Below are positions 1-11,695 of a stretch of 64,000 nucleotides of DNA, one piece after another; position 1 is the first letter of the stretch; every line of letters starts with the position of its first letter. Source of the DNA: Stictocephala bisonia (taxonomy: Eukaryota; Arthropoda; Insecta; Hemiptera; Membracidae). The stretch lies in assembly GCA_035578905.1 (NCBI GenBank), contig JAQJVL010001213.1, positions 1 to 64,000 on the forward strand, written 5' to 3'. The position numbers were made by a program, and so were the translations under genes. The notes beneath the pieces were generated by a model. The model saw only the letters and a program-made list of their open reading frames with translations. It did not search any database and was not told the origin of the DNA.

Positions 1-415
1 TTAAATTTTTTAAAAGTATATTACGTATATATGATGTCATTAATAAACGTATCACCTTGAGTGCTGGTACAATAGCAACTGCAATACTAGTTTGAAAATA
101 GGTTACTAAAATAAATCTCGTGTACTCTTTAGAATATGACGAGAGGCCTTCATGGCCTATTTTCACTTGTATTCGTATTATATTTTTTAGTCTGCTAAAC
201 TATTTTATTTGGCCATTTTATATTGTGCCTTATACAAGCAGGCGATTCACGAAACCATCACTGCACAACGTCTAACCTAGCAGCCTTAGGAAGAAAATCA
301 GCGTTAGCTTGTTATATATTTGAGCACTCAATATTCAGTTCCCTTAAGGTTTCAAAGTATTTTAGATTTTATAAGACAATGCGGTTTTTTATAATTGGTT
401 TTTTACCAATTTTTA
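1..415. other. AT-rich stretch, no feature recognised
   Basis: AT-rich unique-looking sequence leading into a SINE. A 70-codon open frame here shows no recognisable domain and is judged to be chance. Confidence 0.6.
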
Positions 416-703
416 ACAATTGGTCGGTAGCGTAGTTGGTTCAATCCCAGCTTCATGTGCTAAAGGTTCTCAGTTCGATCCCAATCAGAGTCAATACATT
501 TTGAGAAGAATCAGCTGATAATCACCGGCTGTTCATTTGTCATTGGGCTACTAATTAATGACACTTTCTAAGGAATAGTCGGCCTTAGTTTGTAACAATG
601 ACTACATTCGCTCATCTACACTCATCACACTCATTCGAAATCCATATTCGCCCATATCTTGACGATCGGCGTCTTATGAACACATAAAAAAATAAAAAAT
701 AAT
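416..703 (+). mobile_element. tRNA-Met-derived SINE (family S1), copy A
   Basis: The 5' head is tRNA-like. An A box TAGCGTAGTTGG lies at 428-439 and a B box AGTTCGATCCC at 472-482. Between them a 7-nt loop TTCATGT (452-458) is flanked by AGC/GCT and places CAT in the anticodon position, with the surrounding order resembling elongator tRNA-Met. A roughly 200-bp unrelated body follows, then an A-rich tail at about 684-703. The same sequence occurs in reverse orientation at 55000-55289, and in expanded form at 30846-31930, so this is a dispersed family. Pol III transcription and LINE-assisted retroposition are inferred from general SINE biology. Confidence 0.9.
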
Positions 704-1370
704 GCATTTATAGCATCTTCATGAACTGCTGATTAAATTTAGAATATTTTAGAATAAGTAAAGTACTTTCTCTCATAACTTTTTAAGGTGCAAGATTAAT
801 AAAAGATCGGACTTTTTTAAATAGAAATAAATGTTAATTTAAAATTATTGATAACATTTAATAATTCCTATTTGTATATTATTTTACATCAGGTTAGTTG
901 TTATAATTGGATTAATTGGATTAAAACTATTCGAGTTAACCAGTTTTCAGAATTTCTGGCTTAAACCTCTTTATCTTGTAAGGCAATCTTAAAACCAATT
1001 CACAAAAATGTGTACCTACTGTACGTAAGTGATATAAATTACTATGTAATAGTGTAGATCTTAAGACCTTGATTCATGCAATTTTAAATATAACAATGAA
1101 ATTTGTCATTACAAAAATTAGTTATAATAATTAATATAAAAAGCTCAGTATTCACGTCCGTAGTTTTACTCAGTATCAGTACTCATAAAATACAGTTTTA
1201 TATAATTACCAGGCTTCATGTATTTTGTATGTTTCACTGAGAGGAACTTTTATCTTATAGTTGATATGTGGGAACTATATTCCTATAGTAACGCTATTTA
1301 AAGTCAAGATCTTAGTACCATAGGAATAAAACCTGGGTCAGAGGACAGCTCTTCCCTGCCATCGTTGGAA
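704..1370. other. AT-rich stretch, nothing recognised
   Basis: AT-rich DNA without a coding pattern, repeat array or RNA gene that I can support. Confidence 0.6.
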
Positions 1371-1478
1371 GGTTTCCAAGCTGACAGACACTACGAGTCT
1401 GTATGGAAACTTTGTGGAGTGTTTCCAAGCTGACAGACACTACGAGTCTGTATGGAAACTTTGTGGAGTGTTTCCAAA
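1371..1478. repeat. 49-bp tandem repeat, about 2.2 copies, each unit a hairpin
   Basis: GTTTCCA recurs at 1372, 1421 and 1470 (period 49) and the two full units are near-identical. Each unit contains nested inverted repeats: an outer GTTTCCA/TGGAAAC pair and an inner ACAGAC/GTCTGT pair around a 7-nt loop. Confidence 0.85.
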
Positions 1479-2239
1479 TATAATATTCAAGGTGTAATTT
1501 ATTTTTGTTCATTTTATATTCTCACACTATAATAGTATTCAAAAGTACAAACAAGGTAGTATTCGTTGTTAATGGGTACTTTTAGAATAACTTAAACCCA
1601 AACACATTTAAAAAAAATGATATATATCTCTATAAGACTAATAAGTGTTATAAAAAGGGGGGTAGAAGTTTAACGAAACTCCACTCTATATTTGAAAATA
1701 ATACACTGGGTTTTCTATTAGTTATTAAATAAACTTATATAATTAGTATGAAAAAGGAAAAAGCTCAGAACATGAGCATAATACTTTGAAGGAGTTTTTA
1801 GTGCTATTTAAAATAGAATAATATAATAATAAATAATTTCTATAATAATAAATATAATAAATAATATAAATAAAAATATAATAATAAATAATAATAGAAT
1901 AATAAGAATAAAAATTATTTCTTAATTGATTTGAAGAATTTACCATGGTGAACACACCTGACTAGAAGGTTTTATGAAAGAATATAGAATATATAAAAAG
2001 GCTGACCTTATATCAACAGTCCTTGGTAGTTAGGTGAACAAACACTGTGAATGTTAATGCATCTAAATACAAAATACTATGCAAGCATCACAAGCACTTC
2101 ATAGAGGTTACTTACGCAAGTATTTATTAAAATTATAAAAGTTTGATTTTCATTATTGTCATTGATGGTCTTTTTTATCTCCATTCATTAGTTTCTAGTT
2201 GGCTTTGGACGAGATTGATAGATAGTTCACTTATCGTTC
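1479..2239. other. AT-rich DNA with AAT-type low-complexity tract
   Basis: No gene is seen. Positions about 1805-1915 form an (AAT/AATAAT)-type low-complexity tract that also generates a tyrosine/isoleucine-rich spurious frame on the minus strand. Confidence 0.6.
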
Positions 2240-2345
2240 AGCAGACAATTTACTTATCTGCCACCAGACAATTTACTTATCTACCACCAGACAATTTACC
2301 TATCGGCCACCAGACAATCTACTTATCTGCTACCAGACAATGTTT
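2240..2345. repeat. 23-bp tandem repeat, about 4.5 copies
   Basis: CAGACAAT recurs at 2242 and 2265 and at the same spacing onward, with the unit containing TTACTTATCTGCCACC variants. The 98-codon frame across it is an effect of the repeat. Confidence 0.8.
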
Positions 2346-2727
2346 CGTATCTTATCTTTGTCCAGATAAGACACGTTCGTATTTAAATTTTAAGATAACA
2401 TTTGTTGCATTGTCCCGTATGAAGAAAGGGGAGGATTGATTCATCGTATCAATACTATTCAGAAGTTCATAGGTGTAAATAAATAACTTGGTTTTTATGC
2501 ATTAAAAGAATATTTTGCTAATCCATGATGATAACAGCATCTTTAAAATGAGATGTTTAGAAACAAGAGTGATTTGATTTTCCTTAATGAAATCTCTTGT
2601 GCAAGGAAAATTTGCTTTTCTAGTTCCATTTTCACTCCAAATTTTGTAATTTAACATGAATACAGGTACTATTAATTGACAATATAGTGCTATCATAGAT
2701 AAAAAAATTATCTTTCATTATTATAAC

Positions 2728-2778
<51 letters not shown>

Positions 2779-3682
2779 AAGCTTCAACTATAACAGGATA
2801 AGTAAGTTAAATAAACGAGTGAAGAATACAAATTGACAGTAACTTATCAATAAATATACTAAATAAAAATTATCTTGAGCACTAAAAAAATTTCGATAGT
2901 ATTTAGTTTCCAAAATGGAAATACGTTTATCCGAATTTCTTGATTTATTTTTCCAACTAGAAAAAAAATTTTAATTTACTTATGACTTAATAATTAAATA
3001 GACTTGTAAGTATGCTCAAGTATTATAAAAAATAAATAATGCAATAAACATACGGTATTGTTATAACCATAACTTTAGTATATTTTGGTTTGTATAATTG
3101 TTCACGAATTATATAAAATACTTCCCTTGTTTTTATTGTGAACCTTTGCCTTATTTAACGTTTATGCAGTAGACAGGAACGTCTCCAAGATCATGAGAAA
3201 TCGAAATTATATTTGTTATTTGTTTAAAATATCCAATATACCATATTTTAGGTACCATATAGTATCTTAAAGTTCACCCTTGAAAAGTTTATTTTATACT
3301 ACTAAAGATTGTATAGAAATACACAATTATTATTGTATTACTAATAATTATAATTTTGAAAGGTTGAGATATTATATATTTCTGTTAGTAGAAAAATCTA
3401 ATGAAAATTAATTATGTTAGATTCAATAACAAAGACCGAAGTCCCTCACTATCTGGCTACTATAATTTAAGATTCTAAATGAGCACTGTGGTTAACCTTC
3501 CATCTTTCTTTATAACTAGCTTCAATTTAACCTTCCATTACCTTATATAGTGATGAAGAAGCTAAACTATGTAATGTCTTATTTAATTTAACGTAACACT
3601 TGATATTATTACCAGTACAAGTGAATGTTTTACAGCTTTTAGTCGACAATAACAATAGAAGTATAGACATTGATCTTTGCGA
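2346..3682. other. AT-rich DNA with an (AT)n microsatellite
   Basis: The only structured element is an uninterrupted (AT)n run at about 2732-2773. The remainder is AT-rich sequence in which I recognise no gene or repeat. Confidence 0.6.
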
Positions 3683-4597
3683 CAATAATTATAGAAAAGT
3701 AGCTTATGATCTGGTAACAGAAATTTGAAGGAACAATAACCACAGAAAGGTAGCTTATGATGTGGTAACATAAAGTTGAAGGAACAATAATTATAAAAAG
3801 GTAGCTTATAATGTGGTAACATAAAGTTGAAGGAACAATAATTATAGAAAGGTAGCTTATGATGTGGTAACAGAAAGTTGAAGGAACAATAATTACAGAA
3901 AGGTAGCTTATGATCTGGTAGCAGAAAGTTGAAGGAACAATAATTATAAAAAGGTAGCTTATGATGTGGTAACATAGAGTTGAAGGAACAATAATTATAA
4001 AAAGGTAGCTTATGATCTGGTAGCAGAAAGTTGAAGGAACAATAATTATAAAAAGGTAGCTTATGATGTGGTAACAGAAAGTTAAAGGAACAATAATCAC
4101 AGAAAGGTAGTTTATGATCTGGTAGCAGAAAGTTGAAGGAACAATAATTATAAAAAGGTAGCTTATGATCTGGTGACATTAAGTTGAAGGAACAATAATT
4201 ATAAAAAGGTAGCTTATGATATGGTAACATAAAGTTGAAGGAACAATAATTATAGAAAGGTAGCTTATGATGTGGTAACATAAAGTTGAAGGAACAATAA
4301 TTACAGAAAGGTAGCTTATGATCTGGTAGCAGAAAGTTGAAGGAACAATAATTATAGAAAGGTAGCTTATGATCTGGTAGCAGAAAGTTGAAGGAACAAT
4401 AATTATAGAAAGGTAGCTTATGATGTGGTAACAGAAAGTTGAAGGAACAATAATTACAGAAAGGTCGTTTATGATCTGGTAGCAGAAAGTTGAAGGAACA
4501 ATAATTATAGAAAGGTAGCTTATGATGTTGTAACATAAAGTTAAAGGAACAATAATTATAGAAGGGTAGCTTATGATGTGGTAACAGAAAGTTGAAT
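3683..4597. repeat. 51-bp tandem array, about 18 units
   Basis: A 51-bp unit of the type AGGTAGCTTATGATCTGGTA plus AAAGTTGAAGGAACAATAAT is repeated head to tail. Units differ at a few fixed positions: ATCTGG/ATGTGG, GCAGAAAG/ACATAAAG and ATAGAAAG/ACAGAAAG. Because 51 is a multiple of three, a 317-codon minus-strand frame (17-residue repeat containing YNYCSFNF) runs through it. There is no sign that it is a gene. Confidence 0.95.
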
Positions 4598-4743
4598 ATA
4601 TATATTTGGCTTATTTTATACTATCAACATTCCGGTGAAAAGCCTTATCTGTGCGATTGAATAGTGCAGTGCAATTTTTAGGTTAGGTTTGTTTATGTTA
4701 CCAACATAGGAGTGAGAACTTGTCTGTATACATCATATCATAC

Positions 4744-4866
4744 ACTTACAGTGGTGATGACCACAACCACCCACCCACCCATACACTTACAGTGGCATTG
4801 ACCCACCCAACCACCCATATACGTACAGTGGTATTGACCCACTTTCCCGCCCATACACATACAATG
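4744..4866. repeat. 36-bp minisatellite family (M36), short locus
   Basis: About three units of the type CCACCCATACACTTACAGTG plus a GTATTGACC-type remainder, with 36-bp spacing. They match the long arrays at 10210-10832 and 10905-11114. Confidence 0.85.
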
Positions 4867-5335
4867 GTATCATCGTCAGTTATGCATTTAAATTTAGTTA
4901 CTGAAACAATACTATTTGAATTATTTTGAACAATTAAGTCTAATTTTGTCTTAAAATTAAACTTCAAGTACATTATTTGCATTACTAAGGAAATATAGTA
5001 AGGGGAGTGGGAGTGGACGTAAATAACGGGTAGAGCCGTCGGCTGCCATATACCGTAAAATGAAATGTCCATCCGTTTTCCACTTTCTTAGTCAAAAAAA
5101 AAAAAAAAAAAAAGCTCCAAACTATACAAAATCAAGACGGAATTACCTAAAATACAAAACTAGGAGTCGTCTAATCAAACAAGAAAAACCGTGTCTTAAG
5201 TAGCCTTCCTTATCTCTACTAAAATCAATACGAAATAATTGTTTATTCCTAAGATGAACATCAGCTTCTAAACAGTTACTTTATACTATTGGCTGAAAAG
5301 ATCTCATGCTAGCTTGGTAAGCTATATTAATCTTT
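4867..5335. other. Spacer between M36-type arrays, with a poly-A run
   Basis: No gene is seen. A pure A run of about 20 nt lies at 5094-5113, possibly the tail of an old retroposed fragment, but no recognisable body precedes it. Confidence 0.5.
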
Positions 5336-5855
5336 ACCTACCTATACACATACAGTGGTGATGTCCCTCTAACCCTCTCATACACATACACTAACAATTC
5401 CCATCATACCTTTCTATACACATACAGTGGTGAAGACCCTCTAACCTACTCATACATATACACTAACAATTCCCATCATACCCTTCTATACACATACAGT
5501 GGTGATGTCCCTCTAACCCTCTCATACACATACACTAACAATTCCCATCATACCCTTCTATACACATACAGTGGTGATGACCCTCTAACCCACTCATACA
5601 TATTCACTAACAATTCCCATCATACCCTTCTATACACATACAGTGGTGATGTCCCTCTAACCCTCTCATACACATACACTAACAATTCCCATCATACCCT
5701 TCTATACACATACAGTGGTGATGACCCTCTAACCCACTCATACATATTCACTAACAATTCCCATCATACCCTTCTATACACATACAGTGGTGATGACCCT
5801 CTAACCCACTCATACATATACACTAACAATTCCCATCATACCCTTCTATACATGG
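5336..5855. repeat. 72-bp tandem array, a dimer of diverged M36 units, 7 units
   Basis: CACATACAGTGG recurs at 5347, 5419, 5491 and onward with period 72. Each unit splits into two 36-bp halves, both starting ACACATACA (or ACATATACA): one half continues GTGGTGAT, the other CTAACAATTCCC. The 72-bp units alternate between a 'TCC...CCCTCTCATACACA' form and an 'ACC...CCCACTCATACATA' form, so an order of 144 bp is superimposed. The array therefore looks like an evolved higher-order form of the 36-bp family. Confidence 0.9.
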
Positions 5856-6179
5856 TAGTGATCTCCCACCCATTAATAGCCGTAAGTTGCTAGAACATCT
5901 AAAAGTACTTCTTTATTTAATAAGGCGCCGGGTTAACATTCATGGAGGTCGAAAACCTTTTGCATAAAGAGTTTTTACCAATGTTCCTATGCAAATTTTT
6001 TATACAAATTAAAATTGGCCACTAACATAAAAGAAAAACAAAAGTTCTAGATGGTCAGTTAGGTTTCGAAGGCTCCTTAAATATTGTTAATCATCAACTG
6101 TAATAGACTGGTTCAAGTGAGCCATTCTGTTTCACATTTGTAATACGTTATTAACTCCATATACAGCATACACGGGCTG
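5856..6179. other. Unique spacer
   Basis: Non-repetitive sequence between the 72-bp and 21-bp arrays. No gene recognised. Confidence 0.5.
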
Positions 6180-7117
6180 CTTGAGTAGTTTGAGCAGCTC
6201 CTTGAGCAGTTTGAGCAGCTCCTCGAGCAGTCTGAGCAGCTCCTTGAGCAGTTTGAGCAGCTACTCGAGCAGTTTGAGCAGCTCCTTGAGCAGTTTGGGC
6301 AGCTACTCGAGCAGTTTGAGCAGCTACTCGAGCAGTTTGAGCAGCTCCTTGAGCAGTTTGAGCAGCTACTCGAGCAGTTTGAGCAGCTCCTCGAGCAGTT
6401 AGAGCAGCTACTCGAGCAGTTTGAGCAGCCCCTCGAGCAGTTTGAGCATCTCCTCGAGCAGTTTGAGAGCTCCTTGAGCAGTTTGAGCAGCTCCTCGAGC
6501 AGTTTGAGAGCTCCTTGAGAAGTTTGAGCAGCTCCTCGAGCAGTTTGAGCAGCTACTCGAGCAGTTTGAGTAGCTCCTTGAGCAGTTTGAGCAGCTCTTT
6601 GAGCAGTTTGAGCAGCTTCTCGAGCAGTTTGAGAGCTCCTTGAGCAGTGTGAGCAGCTCCTCGAGCAGTTTGAGCAGCTACTCGAGCAGTTTGAGTAGCT
6701 CCTCGAGCAGTTTGAGCAGCTACTCGAGCAGTTTGAGTAGCTCCTTGAGCAGTTTGAGCAGCTCCTTGATCAGTTTGAGCAGCTCTTGGAGCAGTTTGAG
6801 CAGCTCCTTGAGCAGTTTGAGCAGCTCCTCGAGCAGTTTGAGATCCTTGAGCAGTTTGAGCAGCTACTCGAGCAGTTTGAGCAGCTACTCGAGCAGTTTG
6901 AGCAGCTACTCGAGCAGTTTGAGCAGCTCCTCGAGCAGTTTGAGCAGCTCCTCGAGCAGTTTAAGCAGCTCCTTGATCAGTTTGAGCAGCTCCTCGAGCA
7001 GTTTGAGCAGCTACTCGATCAGTTTGAGATCCTTGAGCAGTTTGAGCAGCTACTCGAGCAGTTTGAGCAGCTCCTCGAGCAGTTTGAGCAGCTCCTTGAT
7101 CAGTTTGAGCAGCTCCC
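6180..7117. repeat. 21-bp tandem array, about 44 units
   Basis: Head-to-tail 21-bp units of the type GAGCAGTTTGAGCAGCTCCT, with CTTGAG/CTCGAG/ACTCGAG variants and a few shortened units (GAGATCC, GAGAGCTCC). All forward frames are largely open. One reads a Ser/Leu repeat and another the heptad EQFEQLL. The sequence is much more GC-rich than its surroundings. No promoter, intron or terminal coding context was seen, so it is annotated as repeat only. Confidence 0.95.
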
Positions 7118-9070
7118 ATCGTAATTCTAGTTTGATTAGTAACAGTTGATTATGTAAATTAATAAAGGCAATAAACAGTTTTTATGAGGTGACTAGGTAT
7201 AGTTTGTAATATATTAATACTCTCTAACATTAATGAGTCCATGTTATTTACATCACATGTGCAAATTAATTCCAATTTGACCAAATGTTATCTGATTTCC
7301 CACCAACTATAACATCACTCTGTACATATTTAATATTACGTATAATTGAAGAGATTGAAAGAAAATATTTATGTTTACGCACGCTCATAAAAAATACTCT
7401 ATATGTATTTAATTTTTAAAGTATCATTTAATGTAATATTTGTATATCGCATATATGTATAGTATAGGATAAGAATTGTATTAGAAAGCAGATGTAAGAA
7501 AACTCTCTACGTAGAGTTTAGCACTGTATATTGGAATAAACGCACCTCGAGGCTGAACGATTTTACCGCAGGGCAAATTGATTTAAAAAATACATAATAA
7601 TGTAGCCAAGAATGAATTGCAATTTCCTCTTGGAATTCATGAAGGACTTTTATTTTCAAGTTAGAGTAAGATGTAGAATAATAGTTTTACCACAGAGAAG
7701 AGAGAAATAGATGTCGCAATTCAATATGGCGCTGATTGTGTATCGAGTAGATATTACTCAAGTTCTATGTGATGGCAGGGTCAGCAAATTATCAGTCTCT
7801 TTCCTCTCCCCACTTCAAAAATTCTCAAGTAAGGAATATCATAGTAAATATTCATAGTAACAAATTGATAAAGATGTTCATTAGTTGTAATCTACATCTA
7901 CCACTGAGGCGTTCGGTGATGCCATAAGACAAGGACATATGTGGTCATCCCGGTAATTTGTTAATGACACGCATGATGCGACTTCTCAAGGACTAATAAT
8001 ATATTATGAGCATATCATAAAAATACACTTATACTTTCTCATTGATAGTTCAGGAATTATAGATCACATATAAAAAACAATTATTTGTACCCTTTAATGT
8101 AACTAGATTTAGATTCTTCTAGGCTCCTCCACCATTATTTTTTGATGACGAAAGTTAAATATCACTCACTAATGTAACCTATTATTTAAGTTAATTTTGT
8201 ATGTGTTGGGGGGGGGGGGTTAATTATACAGACGTTAAACTCCCCTATTATTAAAGCTAGGACTGCTCAACGGTTTATTTACGTTTTATTATTTATGTTT
8301 TTTTTTATGATAGCCGTATAATGAGATTTTCGTAATCCAAACATAGTTTTGTTGTGCTTATATTTATACCTAAGAGATCTTATTAATATATCTTAAATCC
8401 TGTTTCTTAAAAAATATCGTGATAGTTGGTGCATATCACATGGTGCCAGTGAGTCCTCAAGAAACGTTTCCCTTCCAGAGAAATCAGTTGAACACTGGAG
8501 CGGTTTTAGCATGAAGTATTCCGGGGGGCGAAACAAGCCTATCCGAGGAAATGTGAATAAATACATTTAAGACCAGACTCAATTGTTCAATTTAAGTATG
8601 GTGTTGAAGAATGTGAAATTTTTCTACAGCAATTATGTATCCTCACAAATATAAAATAAACATGTCAATATAATTAATATAATAGAAACGTATAACTTTG
8701 AAATTAATTTTTCTAAAATAAATAAATGTCCACACATACAATACTATAGTGAAGAAAAATCTGCAATTGCTAACAACAAAATCGTCGCTGGACATAATAC
8801 TACATGATGTATACATGTATCAACACCACGATATTCAAATGCATTGGATTATGGAAAATTAATAAAGCACGTTCAGAAAAGTTATTAAATCAAGGAAGAT
8901 GGGTACCTGAAATTCTATTTTACTTTCAAGACTACAAACACTATCAACTTAAAAGCACAAATTAAAACATATTCAAAAACCATACGAAACTACTATTTAA
9001 AGAATACATAGATTGAGTCAAATGAGTTAAATTTAAAATGTTACTTTATTTATAACTATAACAACAAAAA
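7118..9070. other. Long AT-rich stretch, nothing recognised
   Basis: No open frame with protein-like composition. A G homopolymer of about 11 nt lies near 8209-8219. About 8430-8560 is less AT-rich but I cannot identify it. Confidence 0.5.
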
Positions 9071-9345
9071 AGGATATTAGCTTTGAAACGAGACGGAAAT
9101 CATTGGTTACATGCAATTTCCCATTCATTTCCTGCCGAGAAGCAATGTGTGTCTGACGTAATTGGAACTCGAGTTATTTACGTCATCAGGGGGTATTAGC
9201 GTCGAAACATAAGTTTGGAAAAAGATGAAAGCAGTTATTTTATGTAATTTTCTAGTTTTATCCGGTCGAGACGTAATCTGTGTCTGACGTAATTGGAACA
9301 CAAGTAGTTTACATCATAGCAGGATCATAGCTTTGAAACACGATT
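9071..9345. repeat. Tandem duplication of a 120-131 bp unit
   Basis: GTCTGACGTAATTGGAAC occurs at 9151 and 9282 (spacing 131). The flanking block (GG)ATATTAGCTTTGAAAC occurs in variant form at about 9071, 9190 and 9321. Two diverged units plus the start of a third are present. Confidence 0.75.
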
Positions 9346-9918
9346 TCGGTCAAATACGGAAAGTAATTGTTGCTTAAAATATACTTTCTTCTATGTCTAC
9401 TATTAAAGTAAAACTGTATATAATTTTAATAACACTTGTTTTGATAAGAAACTTTTGGATAAAACATGATTTAAGAAAATATACAGTAACTAATGAATAA
9501 GTTGAAAAATCATGTTGTTTTAGTTATAATTAACATTTTTTTAAATGTCACGGTTTTACAGTGACATAAATTTTTTTAAATTACTATTGGATGATTTTTA
9601 GTACAACGCAATATTTTACTAGTCTATCCTAACACTGATATTTACGATAAAATTTAATTTTACGAATATATAATTTAAAATTGACAACTACTGGTATTTT
9701 CTTAATGCTAACATTAATAAATAATAACCATTCACATTCAATTGGAGATTTACATTTGATGCTTCAATTGTTCATCAAATGTAGGTTCCTTTGTAAGGGA
9801 CTGTAGTCTAAAATAATAATACATTTTTTATTACATTTAGATTATATGTATTAAATACTATTTATCCTATTTCAAATGGAAATACATTGTTAGATTATAT
9901 ATAATCTAATTTAATTAA
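9346..9918. other. AT-rich stretch, nothing recognised
   Basis: No gene or repeat array seen. Confidence 0.5.
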
Positions 9919-9995
9919 TCAGTCTGTCTGGTCTGTCTGGTCTGCCTGATCTGTCTGGTCTGTCTGGTCTGTCTGGTCTGTCTGGTCTGTCTGGT
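9919..9995. repeat. 10-bp tandem repeat (GTCTGTCTGG)n
   Basis: Decamer repeats of GTCTGTCTGG with one GCCTGATCTG interruption, about 7-8 copies. It lies about 215 bp before the large 36-bp array. Confidence 0.9.
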
Positions 9996-10209
9996 TGAGT
10001 GGAAGAGACAGCCACACAGACACACTACGGTCTGTCTGTCTGGCTGTGAGAGAGGACGTGAGGTTTTCACCAAAGCTAGAAAGTTGGACACATTGGACTC
10101 GACCAAACAAACTATACATTGCATTAAAACTATACATTTTGAAGCAAGTAAATTAAAAAAAATTGGCAGAATTTCCTGGTGTCTAGCTCCCACGACAATC
10201 TTAAGGATT

Positions 10210-10832
10210 TCTGTACATAACCCACCCGCCCTCCCATACACTAACGATGGTACTAACCCACCCGCCCACCCATAAACGTACGGTGGTACTAACCCATCCG
10301 CCTACCCCTACACGTAGGGTGGTACTAACCTACCCACCTACCCACATACACGTACGGTGGTACTAACCCACCCACCTACCCATACACGTACGGTGGTACT
10401 AACCCACCCGCCTACCCATACACGTACGGTGGTACTAACCCACCCGCCTACCCATACACGTACGGTGGTACTAACCCACCCGCCTACCCATACACGTACG
10501 GTGGTACTAACCCACCCGCCTACCCATACACGTACGGTGGTACTAACCCACCCGTCCACCCATACACGTACGTTGGTACTAACCCACCCGCCCATCAATA
10601 AACGTACGGTGGTACTAGCCCACCCCCCACCCATAAACGTTCGGTGGCACTAACCCACCCGACCACCCATACACGTACGGTGGTACTAACCCACCCGCCC
10701 ACCCATACACGTACGGTGGTACTAACCCACCCGCCCACCCATACATGTACGGTGGTACTAACCCACCCGCCCACCCATACACGTACGGTGGTACTAACCC
10801 ACCCACCCACCCATACACGTACGGTGGTACGT
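10210..10832. repeat. M36 minisatellite, main array, about 17 units
   Basis: CATACACGTACGGTGG recurs every 36 bp (for example 10381 and 10417). Units carry ACTAACCCACCC and a variable CGCCTACC/CGCCCACC/CACCCACC segment. Because the period is a multiple of three, frames of 60-100 codons appear on both strands (THTRTVVLTHPP and its antisense); these are not genes. Confidence 0.95.
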
Positions 10833-10904
10833 GTACATAAAGGTACATAGGTAGGCCTCAATCCATCTGACAATGATGCCATTGTCACCCGTCCTTACGA
10901 TTAA

Positions 10905-11114
10905 CCATCCCACCCATACACGTACAGTAGTATTGACCCGCCCGCCCACCCATACACGTACAGTGGTACTGAGCAACCCGCCCACCCATACACGTACAGT
11001 GGTACTGACCCACCCGCCCACCCATACATGTACAGTGGTATTGACCCACCCACCCACCCATACACGTACAGTGGTATTGACCCACCCGCCCACCCATACA
11101 CGTACAGTGGTATT
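10905..11114. repeat. M36 minisatellite, second block, about 6 units
   Basis: It has the same 36-bp period as the preceding array but belongs to a subfamily: CGTACAGTGGTATTGACC instead of CGTACGGTGGTACTAACC. It is separated from the first block by 72 bp of unrelated sequence (10833-10904), which shows that the two blocks homogenised separately. Confidence 0.95.
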
Positions 11115-11272
11115 CAAAAAGAACGGCAGGCCCTGGTGACAAGCCCGGGCATTACGTCACAGTGTCCACCTTCGCTCGGGTGCCTCTTTTGGGGAGAGAC
11201 TACCCCCAGGCACTGTTTGTACCTGTTGGTGGGTGAATACCACTGTACGTGTAAGGGCGGGTGAGTGGGTGA
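11115..11272. other. GC-richer spacer with an inverted M36 unit
   Basis: About 11117-11220 is GC-rich for this window and unidentified. From about 11225 one to two M36 units run in the opposite orientation (GGTGAATACCACTGTACGTG) and lead straight into the 5' end of the S2 SINE. Confidence 0.7.
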
Positions 11273-11695
11273 ATACCCAGCTACTTGGGGACAAAGTGTT
11301 TAGGAGATTATAGGTGATTGGTTGGATACTCGGTTCTCTTAATACCGACATGTTGTCCGCTCAATGGTTGCTATCTGCGTGGACACTACTAGAGAAGTCT
11401 GGGGTGTCTATTTTGGGTGATAATCATTGTACGGATGTTCTGTGGGGGTGATAACTGAGTATCAGGCTTGTTAATTAGCTGAAAATCAGACCAGCACTAC
11501 GTGGTTCAGTTTCCACGTAAATCAGTAGGTGCCTCAGTTGCCCTGGCTGTTTGGGCTATTAATAAATTGTCCTTTCTGAGGAACAGCTGAACTCAGTTAG
11601 TAACCAGACTACACTCATCCACACTCATATCATTATTCATATTCGCCTTAAAATACGCACAACGTTGTGTCGACGTCTCAAATGTAAGAATATAC
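11273..11695 (+). mobile_element. SINE-like element family S2, copy 1
   Basis: It matches the reverse-oriented copy at 16044-16490 along about 420 bp, starting CCCAGCTACTTGGGGACAAA and ending near GTCGACGTCTCA. A B-box-like segment GTGGTTCAGTTTCCAC (GTGGTTCGGATTCCAC in copy 2) is flanked by a short GTGG/CCAC stem, like a tRNA T arm. No clear A box was found. The 3' third shares blocks with SINE family S1. Three copies in this window support a dispersed element; the precise class is inferred. Confidence 0.8.

Noticed and set aside
416..490. Functional tRNA-Met gene
   Set aside because: The A box, CAT loop and B box are present, but the acceptor stem does not close. The same head occurs on other copies with a SINE body.
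3583..4536. 317-codon minus-strand frame with a 17-residue repeat
   Set aside because: Caused by the 51-bp array. No unique N-terminal domain, no promoter or splice context.
9919..9995. Telomere-type repeat
   Set aside because: The decamer GTCTGTCTGG is neither TTAGG nor TTAGGG type and is a short internal microsatellite.
10338..11351. Many 60-107 codon frames on both strands
   Set aside because: By-products of the 36-bp array; sense and antisense are equally open.
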